A stretch of 64,000 nucleotides of DNA from the NCBI RefSeq assembly GCF_932276165.1, contig NC_063992.1:6706001-6770000 (forward strand), in the 5' to 3' direction. The stretch is from Plutella xylostella (taxonomy: Eukaryota; Arthropoda; Insecta; Lepidoptera; Plutellidae). The position numbers and the translations under genes were made by a program. Below are positions 23,749-37,000 of this stretch, piece by piece. A model generated the notes under the pieces. That model saw only the letters and a list, made by a program, of their open reading frames with translations, had not been told where the DNA came from and searched no databases. How positions within the stretch are numbered: position 1 is the first letter of the stretch; each line of letters opens with the position of its first letter.

Positions 23749-26700
23749 CTAGCTGGATTCTGACTTAATATTGTACTTGAACTCTTGTCCAATGGCTTCC
23801 TGTGCACTCTTTAATTTCTTCAATGTGGTAACGTTGATGTGGTCAATGTTGATGCCTTCTGACATCGCTTTTTGCAGTGATCCTTTGGCGTCCTCTGTGT
23901 TACCATGCGATAGGTGTAGGTTTATTAACCTTGAGTATGCATTTCCTAATACTGCCGAAGTGATGTTCTTGTTCGTTTTCAAGCAACTGATTAGTCTGTC
24001 GACCTGTTGTGGAGAGTTATTTAAGTGGCTCTCTTGCATTAGTCGTCTGTAGGCAATGCTCTCGGCTTTGATCAGGTAGTTGTTCCATAGGGCGTCTGCT
24101 TCTTTGTCTTTGCCTGTTAGTATGTACTCCATCCACAGCAGGTTTGCAGGTAAATAATTGCCTTTTGTCGCCGCCAGCTCGGCGATCTTATGACCTGCAA
24201 GATTAAATGAATTTATAATATGTACCTATAGTGTATTTTAATAAAATTGGAAATCAATTGTAATATTTTCAACCGATACGAAAGAAATGTAATCTATGTT
24301 TTAATTGGTAATACATAGTGGAATTTTGTCTATGAACTTCAAGATACATGGCAGGTCTCAAGGAGCTTAAATATCCGAGGAGATTTAGATTTAGATTTAG
24401 ATTTGTTTATTGATAATTATTCATTACATGTCAATATTAAAAGTTATACATCAGTACACCAAAGTTAAAATTAAATAATTATATCCAAAAATTGTCACAC
24501 ACAATGTCAAGTTAAAATAGAATAATTACGAAAATTCAATTAGTTTCAATGTCACAGTAACAAATAATAAAATAATATAATATAAAAACAAATTAAAATT
24601 ATCACATTGATAGGTACCTACATTATTAAAATAGAAATTGTCAGATAAAGAGACAATCATTAATTCTACCTGTCGATGAATTCTCCTACCGTGTAGAATG
24701 CCTGCGTAGCTTTACATGGTACTTACATTTCTCTAGTAGCTCAGAGTTTTTGACGACGCATTGCAGGGCGTTGCTTCGAGGGAACTGTTTCAGTGCATCA
24801 CTAAGCTCTTCCTCCGTGTTCGCTTGTGTGACCTTCTGTAGCAACGCGTCGACGTGCGCCGCGCCGTCGCCCTTCGTGAACACCGCCAGAGTGCGCTTGT
24901 CATCGTACGTGACATTACGTCTCGCGTTCTCATTCAAGAAGAAGCCAATCTTTTCGATCTCGTTCACTTCTCCTTCTAAGGCCAAGGATTTGAGCAGGTA
25001 CTTCAAGACTGTGGGTTTAGGCAGCACTCCCACTTTGAGGGACGCCAGCGCTTGGTCGACCGCCTCGTTTAGGTTCCCTGCTTGGACGGACGTCTCTATG
25101 GCTTTGGTCACGTTTTTCTTAGTAACCAAGGCGTCATTATCGGCATTATTCTGTTTCTTTTCTTTCTTCGGTTTGGCGGGCTCATTGGGAATAGCGAAGG
25201 GGATGTCTCTGTTGTTCTGCTTGAGGTGATTAGCGAGGTACTTGAGAAAGTCTTCGCTGGGGACCTCTCCCTCTTCTTGCAGCAAGGTCCATAGTCCTAA
25301 CGCCTTGTCTGTCTGGTCCGCCTTGCAGTAGGACTGCAGGAGGTGGTAGTAAATGTTGGAACGGTCGATGTGGTTGAGCTCCTTTGTTGCCTCGAGGAGG
25401 CCTTCTAGGTACTCCGGCTTGCCTTCCTGTAAGGACAAAAGTAATAACGTTATCTGACATGCCGCTATGATAAAGAGACAATATAAAAATGTGCTTAATT
25501 TTTTTTCCTTTAAAGAGAAACATGGCGTTGGATGCAATTCAAAGGTGAAAGTTATTGGTATGTATACACACCTGCACATATGCGTTATGTTAGCTATATG
25601 GATTCTGTTATGTATTTGTGATGTGTACATTTTGTTACCAAATAAATGACTTGTCTATGTCTACATCTACACACCTGCACATATCGCTCGCAGGCGTCCC
25701 GCAGCCGGCGCGAGCGCGCCTGCAGCCCCGGCGTCTCGAGGATGCGCCGCGCCTGCCGCAGCCGCCCGCACTCCACGAACGCTAGCACCAGGTCGTGCAG
25801 GATGTTCACCTCGCCGTGGATCTGGAAGATAATAATAATAATCATTAATTTCAGACCATTTCATTCCTTAAGTGGTTAGTAACAATGATACTTAAGAGGA
25901 TCAAAATCAGTTGTGCAGTTTTAAAGATCTAAGCATACAGTTTTAGATATAGACAAGTAAGTTTGTTGCCGTGCTTGTTATACAGATAATGGTAGAAAAA
26001 GGCGCACATTCTCAAGAAAAAGCCTTATGAAGCGAAACAAAGACACAGCATTTAAACTTTTTGTAACTTGTCCAAATCACAACTGTATAACTTAAGTATG
26101 GCTGCAGTGCCATGACTGGCTATGGTTGAACATTACAATACAACACACCGGCGGGAGCCCCATACTAAACTTGTGTTGTGAAGGTTAAGTAGATTAAATC
26201 ATGTGAGAAAATTGGCCAAAGTTTCCCAAATTTATTGGCGGCATAAACGTTTATTATGATAATATAATGATTAATTATGTTTAATGGACCTTAAAAATAC
26301 TAGACTAACCTGCGTGCTAAGATCGGCCAGCCACTGCAGCTTCGAAGCGTCTTCCTTCAATATCAGCGCTTTCATCAGTTCTCCTTTCCACGGGGTGCAT
26401 CGGTACTGCTTGCTGGCTTGCTCAAACTCTTGTAGGGCCGAGTCCACATCGTCTCGGAGTAGGTGCACCTTTATTGACGGACCTAGGAGCACATTCGATG
26501 GCTCGATGTAGCCCCTATTTATTAACACTTTGGTTAACTCTTTGACCTGGAAATGAAATGATTTTTGAGTTTTACAAACGATCTTCTTTTTTGGAGATTC
26601 TTAAATAACGAGAATTTGACAGTTTTTTTAAAAATTACCTTTTCTGCTTCTTTTTTCTCCGCTAAGCTATTCAATATCTGCCAGCATTTCGAGTTGACCG

Positions 26701-29700
26701 AAAACGAAGAGCCATCCTTGGTCTCCGGATTATTTTCCATAAGGAACGCCACGGCATCTTCAAACCTATTCGCTTTGACAAACGCGTTAGCTATCACTAC
26801 AAGTTTGTATGTGTTGAGCATGAACTGTGGATCGCAAGCGTCTAGCCTCTTCTTCAACTCCAACGCCTTTTCCAGGTCGCCATTCAGCGCGTAGAACTCG
26901 ACAAGTTGCGCGATCGTAGAGTTTGTTAACTCAAAGTTTTCCGATTCGAGATTCTTCAAGAAGTTGTTGAGTTTTTCCACCTCATTCTCTTGCACGTAGA
27001 GGGAGAGCAGTTGTTTCTGGTAGCGAGCCGCGTTGCCTCCCTTGTTCTGAGCTATCAGTCGTTCCAGGTCGGCGGAGCGGCGCTCAGGGGTGACGGGCAG
27101 CGAGCGCGCGCCGCGACGCACCGAGCTCAGCGGGGTCAACTCCTGCTCTGACGACGTCAGTTGGGCTAACCTCTCCGATATACCACTCGTGAGTTTCTGG
27201 CCCAAATACTGCTGAATGCCCTCAGCTGACTCGGTGCTGATGCGGAGCCCGCGCGAGTGGACCTCGGTTAGGAGTTCTTCGTACAAGTCAGCGGACAGGT
27301 TTTTAATCGCATTAATAACAATGCGGCCGATTTGGTGAGCGTCGTTTTTGCCATCGGCAGGCCTGGCGTCTTCGTCTGGATTAGAATCCTCTTCTATCAC
27401 CAGCGGTTTGCTGCTGATGACGTGGAGGATGTCCACAAACGACTTGATGTCCTTAGTCTTCCCTACGGCGTTTGTCAGAGGACGTACCAGTAGGTTGTAT
27501 TGACCGAATGGCTTGTAAATGAGAGCAACTTCAGCTGCCTCCTTGATCTTTCCCATGTCTAGGAGTTGAGACATTATGTTTCTGGAACTGTGTATATGCG
27601 AGATGTTGGCGATTTGGAGTTTGACGACGACATTTTGTGGTGTATCTTTGTTTAGCATGTAGGGCAGGACATAGTCACGAAGCGTTTCCCCTGATGGAGC
27701 CATTCCTTGCTGCGACATCTCTCGCAGGAGGTGGATAAGGCCTTCCTCATCATTTTCTTTACCTTTTTGCACCAACAAGGGCCAGTAGAAATGCTGTCTT
27801 ATTTCAGTTCCATTCTTCTCAAGTTCTTTGAACAATAACAAAGCTATTTCAGTGGAACCCTGTGCCAGAGCAGCCTCGGTCGCTATGAACAAAGCGTTAG
27901 GAATGGTTCCATCGTCTTGCAACTCTCTACAAACTTTGATTACATTTTCTGGCGTCTTTTGGACTTTCATTAACTGCTTAACAAAGAAGGCCCCCGTGTA
28001 TAAATGTTTGTCAGATTCTTGAACACCTGGCATAGCCTTCATGACCGCTTTAGCAACTTCCACATGCCCTTTGTTGATGAGTCTCAAAATGAGGGAGCAC
28101 AGTTCTTGTACAAAGCCATACCCTTTCTGAAGATGCTCATACATGTGCTCCACCTTGTCTCCGTGCCCACCAACAGCTAATGCTTCTATGATGTCCAGAA
28201 CATCCTGAAAGTAAACAAATGTTTTAAAATTTGCTTGTATCTTCTTAATTTTTTTCTTATTTAGTTTGCCTACAAGGGATAGGATCGGTTTAATATGACC
28301 ATAAGCTGTGCTATACATAGTTCTTTTGAATGTTTATGATTGGCTATTAATACATTAAGAAGGCAACCTGACAATGGGAGGGTGTGCCTTCAAAGCCAAT
28401 ATATTTTCTATGGTTATCTATAAAAATATAGATTCATATATCTAGTCCCTATGAGACACACCACAAGAAATATCTACCTTATCATCAATAACCACATCTT
28501 TGTCTTTAGCAGTTTGGAGTACTGCCTCCACTCCTTGAATATCTCCTTTCCTTGCGTGACCGCAGGCAAGAAGGGCATAAGTTCTGTTGGATGGTTGGAG
28601 CCCAGCTCCTGCCATGGTTTCCAGGACTGCCCGGGCCCCCTCCGTGTCTCCGTGGAAGGCGTGGCCCATCACCAGGGCATTCAGAACCGGCTCTGACACG
28701 GGAAGGCTGAGCTCTCTCATTTTCTCCAATACTTTTGTTGCACCCTCCACATCTCCTTCTTGGCAGTAACGCCACATCAGTCTTTGGTATGTTACCCTGG
28801 AAAATTGCATATTGAATTAATGTTTATACTGTGATGAAAAAAAACACAATTTAATCTGAAATATTTAGTAAGAATTATTTCATATGATTTTGGATTTGGT
28901 TAAATTAAATTATAATTATTAAAATTATGGTTTAATTCATGTACTTATACCAAACAATGATAGGAAATTGTAATGTAACATAATAACCATAGTACCTTAT
29001 CACCATTCTACATCTACATGAATAATAGTACCTATAATAATTAAAAAATATAACAAATATACCTGTTAGGCTGTAATCCTTTCTGCTCCAATTCATTTAA
29101 GAATTCGGCGGGTGAGAAAGGATGCTCATTTTCAATGTAAACTCTCAAGAGAGCATTGTAGTGTGAGATGTCCATCGGTACACCTCTCTCAGTGAGGACA
29201 GACCAAATCTTCTGGACCAAAAGAGTCCTTTGTTCAGGCAGCTCTTCTGGCACCAAATCACCTGAAAATAATACAAACAAGATATTTCACAAAGTGTTGG
29301 TATTGAATTATGTCCATAGACCAATTGAGTCCTTCGTCAAGTCGCGCGCCTTAGACTCGCGCGCCGCGCGCGAGTTGCCCCTCCCGTATTTACCTACTTT
29401 TTTTGTCGTCAACTCGCTCGACTGTGAAAATATGTAGAGTCAGCCACAAAAGTTATAATTTATTATGCTATTTATGCTTAAGGACTACTTAAAATGTAGA
29501 GGGTATTTTATAGGACTTTACCTTAAAATAAAACACAATATCCTTTCGGAGATGTATAATTTCAGATATAATATTCTAATAATAATCAACAACAAAAAAT
29601 TGGCATATTACTTATCAACATAAATTCACTAATATTTTTATAATCTTATATAACAAAGCAAATAAAAATAAACAATAATATCACAATATGTGAGAGAAAC

Positions 29701-30922
29701 ATTGCACTTACTATCAAACTAAATTATTTAAAACAAAATATATGAAATTAAGGCTAAAATTATCAATAGGCAACTAAAAAAAGCATTTGGCTAATAATTA
29801 CTTAGGTACTAATAAAATCAGTTAATTTATTATAGACTTACCCCCACAATACATCAACATCAGTAAAAACTGCCACATTTTAATATTTTTGCACTGTACT
29901 GTAGACTGTAAGTAATGCACTGTACATCTCTGCTTCGCATTAGGAGTAACACTAAAACGACGTCACTAAAACAATGACGTTTTAACCCTTTAAACCGGTT
30001 TTTTCAACAAAAACTTGAAGGACATAGCTATGACAGGTAAAATTGGCGCACGGGATGAGAGATGAGATAGCAATCTTGGGTATCATGCGTCATAGGTCAC
30101 ATCCCCTTTTGCCTCATTCCGCACTTCCAACATAGGCTTTATTGTCCCGAAATCAAAGCATCTACTTTAATGGCGACTGTCTAGTCGGTACCTTCTTATG
30201 CTAATCAGCCAGGGGACAATATTTAACTATATTTTTTAGTTTCAATTCGTTTGCATCTGACCGTACTTTACATGTACTTTACATGGGCACGCGAGTTGAT
30301 GATATAAAAAAACAGTAGATGCCAACTCGCGCGGCGCGCGACTCTAAGGCGCGCGACTTGACGAAGGACTCGACCAATTTTGTAGCAATTTTTTTTTTCA
30401 AAATAATAAAATAGTCTTCTGATACTCACCACAACATCTGATAACCAATAATGATTGTGAGCTGGTAATGTCATGTTTGCCTCGAATCTCATCAAACACT
30501 TCATCAATATCTCTCTTGCTGATCCGGCCAAATCTCCGTACTTCATTGTCAAGCCTCTGTAGCAGGGGCTCTAGGCTTTCAGTCTTCTTTGAGGTTGCAT
30601 AATCTCGCATTAAAACACTGAAAATGCACAAATTAGGTATAATGAGGAAAGAAAATTGGTTCAAACAGAACCTAACGCTGACTGTAACGTCTGTAAGTCA
30701 TTCCCATTAAAAATTATATTCCCATTAGAAATTGACTGGGGTAATATAAGATAGGACAGTGTACTTTATAATTTAAATATGTACTTACTTGTTAGCTACG
30801 CAAATAGCTTTAGAGTTAATTAGTAAATTAGCTTCGGCAGTTTTAGCCGAGTTGAGTATGAGAGTTCTCGCCGCACCAGCAAAATACCGCACAAGTTTAG
30901 TTGAACGTAAAAGCGACGACAT
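23749..30922 (-). CDS. Lrpprc: LRPPRC-like leucine-rich PPR-motif protein, mitochondrial (bicoid stability factor orthologue)
   Basis: Minus-strand exons: 30922-30789, 30617-30430, 29261-29063, 28796-28478, 28204-26639, 26546-26310, 25821-25675, 25426-24727, 24194-23749. They total 3936 nt, exactly 1312 codons (1311 aa), close to human LRPPRC and fly bsf in length. The N-terminus MSSLLRSTKLVRYFAGAAR is basic and amphipathic with no acidic residue, as in a mitochondrial presequence. Repeated 35-residue helical PPR units follow, e.g. SHYNALLRVYIEN (exon 3), TYQRLMWRYCQEGDVEGA and NRTYALLACGHARKGD (exon 4), and more through exon 5. In the family, these proteins bind and stabilise mitochondrial mRNAs and support their polyadenylation and translation with SLIRP. 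Exon 8 holds a Lys-rich linker (KPKKEKKQNN). Intron 2 contains the 29327-30371 transposon. Divergent from malate dehydrogenase. Confidence 0.92.
24379..24660 (-). repeat. AT-rich repeat with (ATTTAG)n start, probable LINE 3' end
   Basis: GATTTAGATTTAGATTTAG followed by TTTGTTTATTGATAA, resembling an inverted LINE 3' UTR with a microsatellite tail. It lies in the last intron of LRPPRC. No coding part. Confidence 0.4.
29327..30371. mobile_element. 1045-bp DNA transposon with CpG-rich 49-bp inverted repeats and 8-bp TSD
   Basis: The ends read GAGTCCTTCGTCAAGTCGCG and continue about 49 bp, with one mismatch and one 2-bp indel between arms. Flanked by GACCAATT on both sides (29319-29326 and 30372-30379). 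The interior is AT-rich without a transposase frame, so it is non-autonomous. An 8-bp TSD suggests hAT or P-like, but the GAGTCC terminus is not a standard hAT end. Located in LRPPRC intron 2. Confidence 0.88.
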
Positions 30923-31371
30923 TGTGCAGCCGTGCTTATTATTGACGTTTTAGTTACTAATTTATTTCAAAAACTCAACAATTACTTTGGAAAATACGAG
31001 AAAATCCAATAAATTGTTTTATGACTTTTTGAGGTTGGAATTATGTCACAGTCCAAGTTGAATGAATTTTCCTATCACAGACAAGAATTTAGTTCCTTGA
31101 TTTCACAGAATAGACCGAGAGACAGACCTACACTGGTGAAGTAAGTAAGGATAGGGATGGGATTCATTTGATAAACATCGTGATTTTTCATTCATTCAGA
31201 TATCCGGTAGTTTAATTTGACAGATCATCGCGAATCACGACAATTTAGTAGTTTTTTTAACTCTCTTATCAACAAAGGGAAGTAGAGGCATTTTGCCAAA
31301 AAATAAATTGTAACTGCTTGCAGCTTACATTTTATCTCGGAAATATCTTTGATATCAACAAAACCGTAATA
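30923..31371. promoter_or_regulatory. Putative bidirectional promoter, LRPPRC / malate dehydrogenase
   Basis: Only about 449 bp separate the LRPPRC start codon (minus) from the malate dehydrogenase start codon (plus). The interval includes both 5' UTRs. No TATA box is evident in either direction. Confidence 0.55.
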
Positions 31372-32752
31372 ATGGTAAGTACTCTTGTGATGATTAATCT
31401 TAATAAACGTTTTTTTATGATGACATTGGTGTGACCTCAAGATAGTCTTCGTATGAGATGGAATTTATAATTTCTGTGGTGAATATACGCAAATTCCGCA
31501 GCTCCCCAAATAATTCTGAGTATATATTATGCGCGATACCATTACATGATTACATAATAACAATTTGAAGCCTCTCGTTGATGTAGAAACGGATCATGGA
31601 CAGGACGCAAAACTACCTCCCGGTCCGGCCGGCTCAACTTCATGTTTTTTTAGATAAGATAATCTGAATAAAACTAACTTGCACCAACAATAAGAATCTT
31701 ATTAGACTCTGATAATTCAAACTGTACGTCTCACTAATTCAACAATGCATTATTTCCAGGCAGCGCCAATCAAAGTGGTGATCACGGGGGCGGCGGGCCA
31801 GATCGCGTACTCGCTGGTGTACCAGGTGGCGTCGGGCGCCGTGTTCGGGCCCGCGCAGCCCGTGGTGCTGCACCTGCTGGACATCGCGCCCATGATGGGC
31901 GTGCTCGAGGGCGTGGTGATGGAGCTGGCGGACTGCGCGCTGCCGCTGCTGGCCGGTGTGGTCCCCACCGCCAACCCCGAGGAGGCCTTCCGCGACGTCG
32001 CCGCCGCCTTCCTCGTCGGCGCCATGCCCCGCAAGGAGGGCATGGAGCGCAAGGACCTGCTCTCCGCCAACGTCCGCATCTTCAAGGAACAAGGACAGGC
32101 CCTCGACAAGGTCGCGCGCAAGGACGTCCGCGTCCTCGTCGTCGGAAACCCAGCTAACACCAACGCACTCATCTGCTCCAAATACGCCCCCTCCATCCCC
32201 AAGGAGAACTTCACTGCCATGACCAGGCTCGACCAGAACCGAGCACAGTCTCAGCTTGCAGCCAAGCTGGGAGTGCCCGTACAGGATGTCAAGAATGTCA
32301 TCATCTGGGGCAACCACTCCTCCACTCAGTTCCCGGATGCCAGCAACGCTATTGTCAAAATTGGTGGAGCTGACAAACCTGTCCCTGCAGCTATCAACGA
32401 TGATGCCTACTTGAAGTCTACATTTGTCTCAACAGTACAGAAGCGTGGAGCGGCTGTCATTGCCGCCAGGAAGATGTCCTCAGCTCTATCCGCTGCTAAG
32501 GCTGCATCAGACCACATGAGGGATTGGTTCCTGGGTACCGGAGACCGCTGGGTAAGCATGGGAGTTGTATCAGATGGATCATACGGCACACCTAAGGATA
32601 TTGTATTCTCATTCCCTGTGACTGTCAGCAATGGCAAGTGGAAGATCGTGGAGGGTCTGACCATCTCGGACTTTGCCCGCCAACAGCTTGACATCACTGG
32701 CAAGGAGTTGGCTGAAGAGAAGCAGGACGCTTTAGACGTCTGCAAAGATTGA
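31372..32752 (+). CDS. Mdh1: Cytosolic malate dehydrogenase (NAD-dependent)
   Basis: Exon 1 contributes only ATG (31372-31374), followed at once by GTAAGT. Exon 2 runs 31760-32752 and encodes the rest, giving 331 aa as expected for MDH1. It interconverts malate and oxaloacetate with NAD(H) in the cytosol (malate-aspartate shuttle). The protein starts MAAPIKVVITGAAGQIAYS, a Rossmann loop with G11 and G14; D42 in LLDI favours NAD. Substrate arginines R92 and R98 lie in PRKEGMER, D159 and R162 in TRLDQNRA, and catalytic H187 in IIWGNHSST. An in-frame ATG at 31745 would add MHYFQ from intron sequence and is not the real start. The 5' half of exon 2 is very GC-rich. Likely poly(A) signal AATAAA at 32852-32857. 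Confidence 0.95.
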
Positions 32753-34068
32753 CTGAGTAAAGTATGAGGAGAAATATCACATAAATCGTTATTGTTATAA
32801 GTATAATAAGTAAAAATGCGTTTACTTTGTTATTAGTGTGCAAGTGTCGGCAATAAAATTGATATTTTTATTTATTTACACATTTCTTTTATTGAGTTTT
32901 GCATCATCATAGGTCTAAAATTGTAAACATCATGTTAAAAGTTATCACAACATGGTTGTTGTTAACTAGCTAAACAAGTCTATACTTTATATCTACCATA
33001 ATTATTTATATTAAATCCTTGTAACTAACGTTAATGTATTAGATACAGTTTATGTAACTACCTTTATCTATAGCATTTAACTGATAATGGTGACGTAAAT
33101 TGATAACGTAGTATTATTACAGAGCTTGTTATTGTGCACGATAGACTAAACATTGAGTCAGGGTAGAGATGAAGGGTATTAGATGAGGATATTACATTAT
33201 AAAACGAGTAAAATATTCAGAGGTAGTTTTTATTGTAACCCTTATGCCATAATCACATATCACACTTAGCATTCATCACTTTAACTTAATACGAACTTAA
33301 AGTATTATAAAGAATAAGTAGTTTTAGGCTTTGATTTTGATAATGAAATAATTAGCCATACGATGATTTGCATAAAAACAAGTAAGTAATGATATTGGCA
33401 AGATTTTACGATAAAGTAATTAACCAAGTATACTTTAGTCCATATCGCACGCACCATCTAATACCTAATCAACCTGATTACAAAATGTAACGTGTACTTT
33501 GGTTTTTATGATAATTTTACTGTGTAGTTCACGTTATGTTATGAGGAACCCACGTTAATTACTAATACATAACAGTAACATGAAAGTTTTATATCACACT
33601 CTTGCTTTTGTTTAGGTAATGCTTGATGGGGTTACGATTTTATCGCGTTCTCATATAATTAGGTAGCGATGAATGTTAAGGAGAAAAAAAAATGGTTAAC
33701 CCTGTGTAAAATTTTATCTGATAGAAATACTATACATAGGATAAACTGATGAACCTCGACTTAAAATCATAATAATGTAAAAAAGATTACTTAGTAGCTG
33801 TTGGTATACTTACATAATTGAGCTGTTGCTAGCTGTTTAAAAATAGTTCTTAGTTTTCTATCACAGACTGCTAAGTTTTTATCACGTACTTACCTACGAG
33901 TACTTAACCTTATTACATGTATAAATATTATTTATACAATATACATCACTACTAAGAGCACCCGTTTCACAAAAATATTAACATAACGTAAAACTTTTAA
34001 GTTAAGGTACCTTTAAGCTATACCTAAGTACCTACTATACTTTAAGTTTACCTACCTACTAACTAAAT
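32753..34068. other. Convergent intergenic region, malate dehydrogenase / ABCG
   Basis: 3' UTRs of both genes and AT-rich spacer. No ORF or inverted-repeat element recognised. Confidence 0.5.
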
Positions 34069-37000
34069 CTACCTATGTTTTAAAAACTTACTAATATAAG
34101 TCATGAACTTGCTCGAAAACTCCGCAGTCAGTCTATACCTCAAAGCAAAATACGCTATAGTCCTGTGAAAAACAGTGAAGGCCAGAAGCCCTAATATTTG
34201 CATGTAGTAGTAGTCGTTCTTCATGCCGACATCTCGGAGCAGAATGTTAGGGTCTGAGTACAGGCAGTACTCCATCTGGCAGTCCATAGGTTCTCTTTCG
34301 GAGTAGAGGGCGAGGGAGAGGCCGCTGAGGCTGTAGCGCAGGTAGGAGGCCGACATGAGAACCTGCATGAACTTCTCGATGTATTGACCGAAGCCCATGC
34401 CGTAGCAGCAGAGCGCGAGCAGCGGGGAGACTATGGACGGGCCCACGATCGAGCCGTTCTGAAATAAATATAAGTATTTCAATTACGGTGATTCTTTACA
34501 TTATCAAAAAAATATGGCATTGGGCTCGATCACTGATAAAGTTCCGTGCTATACCTACTTATGTAGAACCCAGCGCTTTATTTTGTTGTTAGGTACAAAA
34601 ATCAGGATAAGAAGTATAAGAACTAATGAATGCAAGGGACATAAACCTCTAATAGTGTCAATTGAAATGGCCTTGCTGGGAGCAAGTTGATTGCATGCAA
34701 TTGTGAAGCAAATTACTCTCCCGTCATTCATAATAAGTATGGCTAGTTAGGTACGCACCTAAACATGCCACGTTTTCGACGGCTTGAGAAAAACTCGTAC
34801 ATAATACGTCGGTCCTATAGAACCCTCTATTGCACATAAATATAACTAGGTAAGATTAGCTTTATGGATAGGTAATTTTGGCCTCTTTTATTAAGAGGAT
34901 ATACGAGCATAGGCAGATACTTATTAAAACGCTTCTTAGCGAGTCGGTTACATCCACTAGGCAGATTAGGGTTTGTCACCGTCTACGTCTGTCCACGACA
35001 GGCGTGGCAGGCGTATGATTACCGTCACTATAAGGAACAGGTGATACGTCACACGTAAAAGCTCCTTTCGTGCGCAACAAATCTCACAGTGAACGTAACG
35101 TTTCATCACAAACCGTCTCCAAAAACTTACAGTGACACTGAAAGCGGAGCCGATGACGAGGCCGAGCCCCTCGGAGCAGACGCCCGTGAGCAGGCTGATG
35201 ATGGAGAAGAACAGGAACCGCTGCCACTCCAGCACCTGCCCCGACATCAGGTAGCAGATCGTCAGGAACAGCAGCCCGAATAGGATCTGTGGAGGTGGCG
35301 TTTATGCGATTATTTATAGGGTACCTAACTACATACATACATAAGTAAGTATGTACTTAACTATGAAATACGCGGATATTTTGGATTAGGTAGGTACAGC
35401 CTGGCTTGTAGAAACGGAACTATTTTATTCTGGCCCGCCAGTTCTACTCATGCTTATGTGTGGCCGTGGCCATGTAAGTAGGTACTATGACCTATGAAGG
35501 TTCTACCTTTTTTGGCCTAAGATTTATTTGCCTAATCTCATATTGCATAGTAGCGTTTGGTCAAAGTAACGTTTCGCCGAAAATCGTATGGCATAAATCT
35601 CTTTTAGTAAAAAGTTATTTCGTATAATCTTGTTTAGCCTTATAATGGTATGGCCAAATCTTGAAAAGCCTAATAATGCTATGGCATAGGTTATACAAAG
35701 TAATAATATTCGTTTGGCTTTAACTTTGATGGACCGTCTCCCTACATAGCGCAAACTGGTGCCTTGTATTGTGGCCGCTATGTGGGAAATGCTCCGCTCC
35801 GCTTCGCTGCGCTCCGCTTTGCTTTTGAGGATAATGTGCACCAAACACGCTCCTCCTCGCTTTGCTCGTCGTCGTACCTATCTTTTGGTTTCGATCTCAT
35901 GGGGTTTAATGGCGTTTGTATAATCATTATAATGGTCATTCACTTTCGATATTTTGATCATTCAATTTCGTGATTTTCGGGATGTAGGAGAAAAATGCCA
36001 CAATTTGTACATTTACATCATACTTAATATAGTATTATTAAGATAATACTAGGAGAAACAAGATAATACCAATACAAGCAATTTGAGCAAACGAGACTTA
36101 GGTGTTTCAAGTTTGTGCCAAAAAAGTTTTAGACGAAACGAGTCTTATGCCACACAAGTCTTGGCGAAGTGATGATTCTACCAAAAAAGTTTAGAACTTA
36201 CGAGTTATGCGAAACGAGTTTAGGGCAATAAAGATTAGGCGAGATGAGGGGAACCCACTATGACCATATATTAAGAAAACGTGGCGCTCCTATTTATTTC
36301 TAATCTTTCTTGCCAGGCTTCTTGTTTATCTAAATTGGGATATTTGTTTCTAAAATTGCCGCAAACAGAAAAATAAAACAATTTGGTCGTCGTACCATAG
36401 AGGGTAGTCCAGAGAAGGTGAGGGCCGCGTAGTACGCCTTCAGACTGTACCAGCGGTTGAAGTACTCCCTCCGCATCAGACGAACCTCCATGGGAACTGA
36501 AAAAGAAGGTACAATTATTATTTACTCATTCAAATTGAATTACATTTGCAGTTAAATTAATATGGTTTAGAGTAGGAAATAGTTATACTACATAACTATT
36601 AGCGGGCGCAGTTAAGAAATATCAAACATTTATGAAAGTATTCAAGTCGAAACGCACTTATGATTTGGTGAGGTAGGTGTAAATAATTGTGTAACAATAA
36701 CTATTATATTGTCTGTGCAATAACTTAGAACACACACATTTCCTAGAGACTGAAGAGACTTTTCGCCCATTTTAATTAAACAATATGTATATGGCTGGCT
36801 CCATGGAAACTCATCTAAATGTGATGTGCAATAGCTAGCGGCGTCGCTCCGTGAGCAAAACAAACAAATCACATTTGGCACTCGCGCCGCCTCGCCTGTT
36901 TGTTATTCGCTCTGCATTTAGAATATTTCGTAGGTCATTACCGCATGGATACAGCACTGTTATCTAGTGCATGCCGGGATTAGCCACTAAGTTACTTACA

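Noticed and set aside
31739..32317. 192-codon antisense ORF over malate dehydrogenase
   Set aside because: Shadow of a GC-rich, highly conserved enzyme exon on the other strand.
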